The notes below the pieces were generated by a model that did not search any database, was not told the DNA's origin, and saw only the letters and a list, made by a program, of their open reading frames with translations. The position numbers and the translations under genes were made by a program. DNA of 8,794 nucleotides, taken from contig DNNJ01000032.1 of assembly GCA_003487955.1 (NCBI GenBank), forward strand, positions 28,226-37,019, written 5' to 3'. Positions 6,192-8,794 of this stretch are shown one piece after another. The DNA comes from Clostridiales bacterium (GTDB lineage Bacteria > Bacillota > Clostridia > Tissierellales > Sedimentibacteraceae). Every line of letters starts with the position of its first letter. Position 1 is the stretch's first letter.

Positions 6192-6198
6192 AAAGGAG
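6192..6198 (+). promoter_or_regulatory. Ribosome binding site that decides the glycosyltransferase start
   Basis: AAAGGAG lies seven bases before the ATG at 6206. The earlier in-frame ATG at 6161 has only AT-rich sequence before it and adds 15 residues that the family does not have, so 6206 is preferred. Confidence 0.8.
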
Positions 6199-6205
6199 CA
6201 TTTAC

Positions 6206-7282
6206 ATGACTGACATCTTGATATTGACAGCATCCTTTGGGATGGGGCATAAGAGCGTTTCTAATGCCTTAAAGGAACAAATTGAAGAAGAATATAAAAA
6301 TGCAAAAGTAGATATTGAAGATTTTTTGGAAATAGTAAATCCAAAAGTGAAAGCTGTCAGTTCAAAGGTTTACTCTGAACTGACAGAAAGCTATCCATTG
6401 GTATATAATACATTATATGATATAAAGGCAAATTATAAAAACAATATAATAGATAATGTTATCAGCAATCTATTTTATAAAAAATTACATGAATATTTAG
6501 AAATTGAAAAACCTAAGATTATCATCAGCACATTTCCATTATGTTCAGGCATTGTTGCCAAAGTAAAGGAAGAATATAACTATGATGTTAATTTGATTAC
6601 CGTAATCACTGATGTTGTTGACAGCTGGGAGTGGATTTATGAAGGCACAAATATGTATTTAGTACCTACAGATGAAATAAAATATAAGTTAATAGGTAAG
6701 GGAGTAGATAAAAAAATAATACTTGTAACCGGTATTCCTGTTAAAAAAAGATTTATGAATAAAAATATATTTTCTGTCCGCCAAAAAAATACAATTTTAA
6801 TTGTGCTCAGCGGAATTGATCATATCTCAAAAGATTTGCTTGATAAACTTAATGAATATAATGACTATAAGATAAAGATTGTTACAGGCAGAAACGAAAA
6901 ATTGTACAAGAAATTATCGGATTTACAATATTCCAATATAGAAGTCTATGGGTTTGTAAACAATTTAAATGAAATGATGGATGAGTCGGTTTATATTGTG
7001 ACAAAACCGGGAGGAGTAACAATATTTGAAGCCATTAATAAGGAGCTTCCTTTAATAGTAATAAATTCAAACATTGGTCAGGAAAAAGGAAATATTGAAT
7101 TTATCAAGAAGAATAAAATCGGTATTCTTATTGAAGATCTTGATAATTTGCCATTAATATTAAATTATAATATTAATAATCCAGGTATTATTAAATATTA
7201 CAATAAAAATATAAAAAAAATAAAAAAGTCTTTAAATTACAATTATTTATTTATTGACTCAGTTATTCATGAGGTAATTTAA
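6206..7282 (+). CDS. MGDG synthase / UgtP-like diacylglycerol glycosyltransferase
   Basis: This 358-residue GT-B fold enzyme belongs to the family of MGDG synthases and diacylglycerol glucosyltransferases. The N-terminal half has DILILTASFGMGHKS with Gly12, Gly14 and His15, the acceptor-side loop of the MGDG_synth domain, then a region with ITVITDVVDSWEW and VPTDEIK. The C-terminal half is the nucleotide-sugar domain, with TGRNEKL, YGFVNNLNEMM, TKPGGVTIFEA (Thr266 to Ala276) and NIGQEKGN with Gln292 and Glu293. It probably transfers a sugar from a nucleotide donor to a membrane lipid at the cytoplasmic face. Sugar and acceptor cannot be told from sequence. The start follows AAAGGAG by seven bases. 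The flippase-like gene starts one base after its stop, so the two were surely one operon. The last third is unusually rich in Asn, Ile and Lys. Confidence 0.87.
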   Translation: MTDILILTASFGMGHKSVSNALKEQIEEEYKNAKVDIEDFLEIVNPKVKAVSSKVYSELTESYPLVYNTLYDIKANYKNNIIDNVISNLFYKKLHEYLEIEKPKIIISTFPLCSGIVAKVKEEYNYDVNLITVITDVVDSWEWIYEGTNMYLVPTDEIKYKLIGKGVDKKIILVTGIPVKKRFMNKNIFSVRQKNTILIVLSGIDHISKDLLDKLNEYNDYKIKIVTGRNEKLYKKLSDLQYSNIEVYGFVNNLNEMMDESVYIVTKPGGVTIFEAINKELPLIVINSNIGQEKGNIEFIKKNKIGILIEDLDNLPLILNYNINNPGIIKYYNKNIKKIKKSLNYNYLFIDSVIHEVI

Positions 7283-7283
7283 G

Positions 7284-8331
7284 ATGTTAAAAAAGTATAA
7301 AAAGGCTTTTAGTATAGCATTCATCATTTTATCTGCTTTGATAATGCTCGTAATACTGTTTAAAAATGATGATTTATTTAATTTGTTTGAAATAATAAAA
7401 AATATAAATACAGATTACATTATAATTGCATTATCGTTTATATTTATATTTTGGTTGTTGGAAGCTGCAATGATTTATTTACTTGCTGATTACAAAATTT
7501 ACCGAACACAAAAGAGGTTTAGGCACATTTTGGCTGGCAGTGAAGGTTACAATGATTGGACAATATTACAGCAATATTACACCATTAGCTTCAGGGGGAC
7601 AGCCGGTACAGCTGTATGTCCTCAAAGACAGTAATATTTCTTTAAGCAATGGGACAGCAATTCTTATCAGCAAATTTTTGCTTTTTCAAATCGGCGTAAC
7701 TATTTATTCTCTTTTGCTTGCAGTTTATAAAATAAAGCTATTGGCTAATATTAATAACGGTGCCTCTGTTTTTATTATTACAGGCTTAACAATTAACACA
7801 GTTATGCTCAGTGTAATTGTATTGATAGCTTTTAATCAGCAGGTTTTATTGAAATTATGCAGTTTTTTCTTAAATCTTTTATATAAACTGCATATTATAA
7901 AAGATGTTAATAAGCTGATGAATAAAACTGAAAAGTTCATAATAGAATACAAAAACAGTGTTAGCAAGTTAAAGGAAGATTACTCTTACACAATCAAAAT
8001 GTTTGTAATAACTTTTATACAGATTACAGCATTTTTCAGTATTACTTACTTTGTTTACAAATCTTTTAATTTAAATGAATCAAATATACTTGACATAATA
8101 TGCCTGCAGTCATTTTTATATATGGCAGTATCTTTTATACCTACACCGGGAACAGCAGGTGCAAGCGAAATAGGCTTTGTTTTACTATTAGGGCATTTAT
8201 TTCCTTCTAATATTATTTCAACAGCATTGTTGTTATGGAGAGGAATAAGTTTTTATTTCAGCTTAGTATTCAGCGGCGTATTTTCATTTGCGGTAACAAC
8301 ATTAGGCAAGGGAAAAATTGCATTTTTATGA
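7284..8331 (+). pseudogene. Flippase-like integral membrane protein (YbhN/UPF0104 type) with a frameshift
   Basis: Two frames together spell one protein of about 348 residues, normal for the lysylphosphatidylglycerol-synthase membrane-domain/flippase-like family. The ATG at 7284, with GAGG at 7271-7274, encodes helices at about residues 9-27 and 44-66 and then RFRHILA to about 7535. After that this frame gives unrelated sequence and stops at 7634. The +1 frame continues the family sequence from about 7537: VKVTMIGQYYSNITP, SGGQPVQLY, several more helices, FIPTPGTAGASE and a stop at 8329-8331. The break fits one extra G in GGCTGGC (7533-7538). No other lesion is seen, so it is either a recent mutation or a sequencing or assembly error. 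The family is thought to move or modify envelope lipids. The one-base gap to the glycosyltransferase suggests work on its glycolipid product. A separate internal start at 7483 has no family support. Confidence 0.85.
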
Positions 8332-8359
8332 TAAAACCATGGATTAAAGATTCATAAAA

Positions 8360-8368
8360 TGATATAAT
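8360..8368 (+). promoter_or_regulatory. Possible extended -10 promoter just before a terminator
   Basis: TGATATAAT joins a TGn extension to a perfect TATAAT. No -35 is evident. Transcription from here would reach the terminator at 8385-8407 within about 30 bases, so it would make a very short RNA unless the terminator is bypassed. Chance is quite possible. Confidence 0.25.
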
Positions 8369-8384
8369 CAGAATAATCAATCAG

Positions 8385-8407
8385 AGCAGGAAATCCTGCT
8401 TTTTTTT
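8385..8407 (+). terminator. Strong intrinsic terminator after the flippase-like gene
   Basis: AGCAGG (8385-8390) pairs with CCTGCT (8395-8400) around AAAT and runs straight into seven T bases. It should end the glycosyltransferase/flippase transcript and separate it from the next promoter. Confidence 0.92.
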
Positions 8408-8418
8408 ATTTATTATAG

Positions 8419-8447
8419 TTGACAAATCTATTCTACAAATGTAGAAT
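8419..8447 (+). promoter_or_regulatory. Strong sigma-70 promoter upstream of the GT2 gene
   Basis: A perfect TTGACA (8419-8424) and TAGAAT (8442-8447, five of six consensus bases) are 17 bases apart. The -10 is formed by the last six bases of a perfect dyad (8430-8447), so a repressor bound there would directly block the polymerase. Transcription would start near 8454, leaving a leader of about 140 bases before the next gene. Confidence 0.8.
8430..8447 (+). promoter_or_regulatory. Operator 1, BlaI/MecI/CopY-type dyad
   Basis: ATTCTACAAATGTAGAAT is a perfect 8+8 inverted repeat around AA. Its core TACAAATGTA fits TACANNTGTA, the operator core known for CopY copper repressors and the related BlaI/MecI repressors. 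It covers the spacer and -10 of the promoter. The regulator is not in the window. Confidence 0.7.
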
Positions 8448-8458
8448 TAGATAAGACA

Positions 8459-8476
8459 GTTCTACAAATGTGGAAC
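8459..8476 (+). promoter_or_regulatory. Operator 2, second BlaI/MecI/CopY-type dyad
   Basis: GTTCTACAAATGTGGAAC is an 8+8 inverted repeat with one mismatched pair and shares the central CTACAAATGT with operator 1. The two centres are 29 bases apart, roughly three helical turns, so two repressor dimers could bind on the same face. It covers the transcription start region of the promoter. Confidence 0.65.
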
Positions 8477-8594
8477 CAATCAACTCATTAGTTTTTCAAT
8501 TAGCTGATATTCTTGAAAATACAGGGAATATTATAAAGTAATAAATTTATTTACATTTATTCATAATATTGGTGAAATATTTGATAAGGCACAT

Positions 8595-8794
8595 ATGAAA
8601 AAAATAGTTATAATACCGGCATACAATGAGCAAAATAATATAATTAATGTTGTTAATGATCTTATGTTGAATGCACCATGCTTTGACTATGTAATTATTA
8701 ATGATGGTTCAACTGACGATACTATTTCTTTATGCCTTGAAAATAATCTAAACGTAGTGAACCTGCCTGTTAACTTAGGCATAGGTGCATGTGT
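8595..8794 (+). CDS. GT2 family glycosyltransferase, 5' part only
   Basis: The first 66 codons are present and the gene runs past the window end. The start reads MKKIVIIPAYNEQNNI, the typical first strand and nucleotide-binding turn of GT-A fold family 2 enzymes, followed by VIINDGSTDDT with the conserved Asp in INDGS, and then VNLPVNLGIGACV, which matches the NxGxG region of dolichyl-phosphate-mannose-synthase-like members. These transfer sugars from nucleotide donors, often to polyprenyl phosphate. The substrate cannot be told from this part. AAGG at 8586-8589 gives a modest binding site five bases before the ATG. It lies downstream of the operator-controlled promoter at 8419 and may extend the envelope glycolipid locus. 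Confidence 0.85.
   Translation, partial: MKKIVIIPAYNEQNNIINVVNDLMLNAPCFDYVIINDGSTDDTISLCLENNLNVVNLPVNLGIGAC

Noticed and set aside
6161..6205. Earlier ATG at 6161 as the glycosyltransferase start
   Set aside because: It has no ribosome binding site, and the extra 15 residues precede the usual family N-terminus, while ATG 6206 has an ideal AAAGGAG.
7483..8331. Second half of the flippase-like gene as an independent gene starting at ATG 7483
   Set aside because: The first 18 residues (up to FW) do not resemble the family, there is no Shine-Dalgarno, and the upstream frame supplies the expected N-terminal helices.
1..8794. CRISPR array, tRNA, rRNA or complete insertion sequence
   Set aside because: No regularly spaced repeats, no cloverleaf or rRNA sequence and no transposase gene could be seen.

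Overview
The window is AT-rich with purine-rich Shine-Dalgarno sites, TTG and ATG starts, sigma-70 type promoters and TPP riboswitches controlling transcription. This fits a low-GC Gram-positive bacterium, most likely an anaerobic member of the Clostridia or relatives. The species cannot be named from the sequence. All convincing genes lie on the + strand.

Layout. Bases 1-220 hold a decayed coding remnant and the leader of an unrecognised membrane-anchored protein (221-739). Bases 782-5954 form a thiamine salvage locus. A promoter, TPP riboswitch and hairpin precede cytX (970-2142, hydroxymethylpyrimidine permease). After a strong terminator come thiW (2307-2819, ECF S component, presumed thiazole) and a HAD phosphatase (2869-3510). 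A second promoter, TPP riboswitch and terminator then lead into thiM-thiE-thiD (3708-5954). Bases 5955-6205 are an AT-rich spacer with a long hairpin. Bases 6206-8331 encode an MGDG-synthase/UgtP-like glycosyltransferase and a flippase-like membrane protein whose reading frame is broken by one base near 7536. After a strong terminator there is a promoter whose -10 lies inside a perfect dyad of BlaI/MecI/CopY type, with a second near-identical dyad just downstream. A GT2 glycosyltransferase then begins (8595) and runs off the window.

How the genes work together. CytX and ThiW would import the pyrimidine and thiazole halves of thiamine. ThiD phosphorylates HMP to HMP-PP, ThiM phosphorylates the thiazole alcohol, and ThiE joins them to thiamine phosphate. 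No de novo genes (thiC, thiG, thiH, thiF, thiS) are in the window, so this locus does salvage. TPP switches off cytX and thiMED through the two riboswitches. thiW and the HAD gene sit between them without a riboswitch of their own. The last three genes look like a separate cell-envelope glycolipid locus.

Most worth a second look: the double operator at 8430-8476, the frameshift in the flippase-like gene, and the HAD phosphatase inside the thiamine cluster as a candidate phosphatase for a thiamine intermediate.
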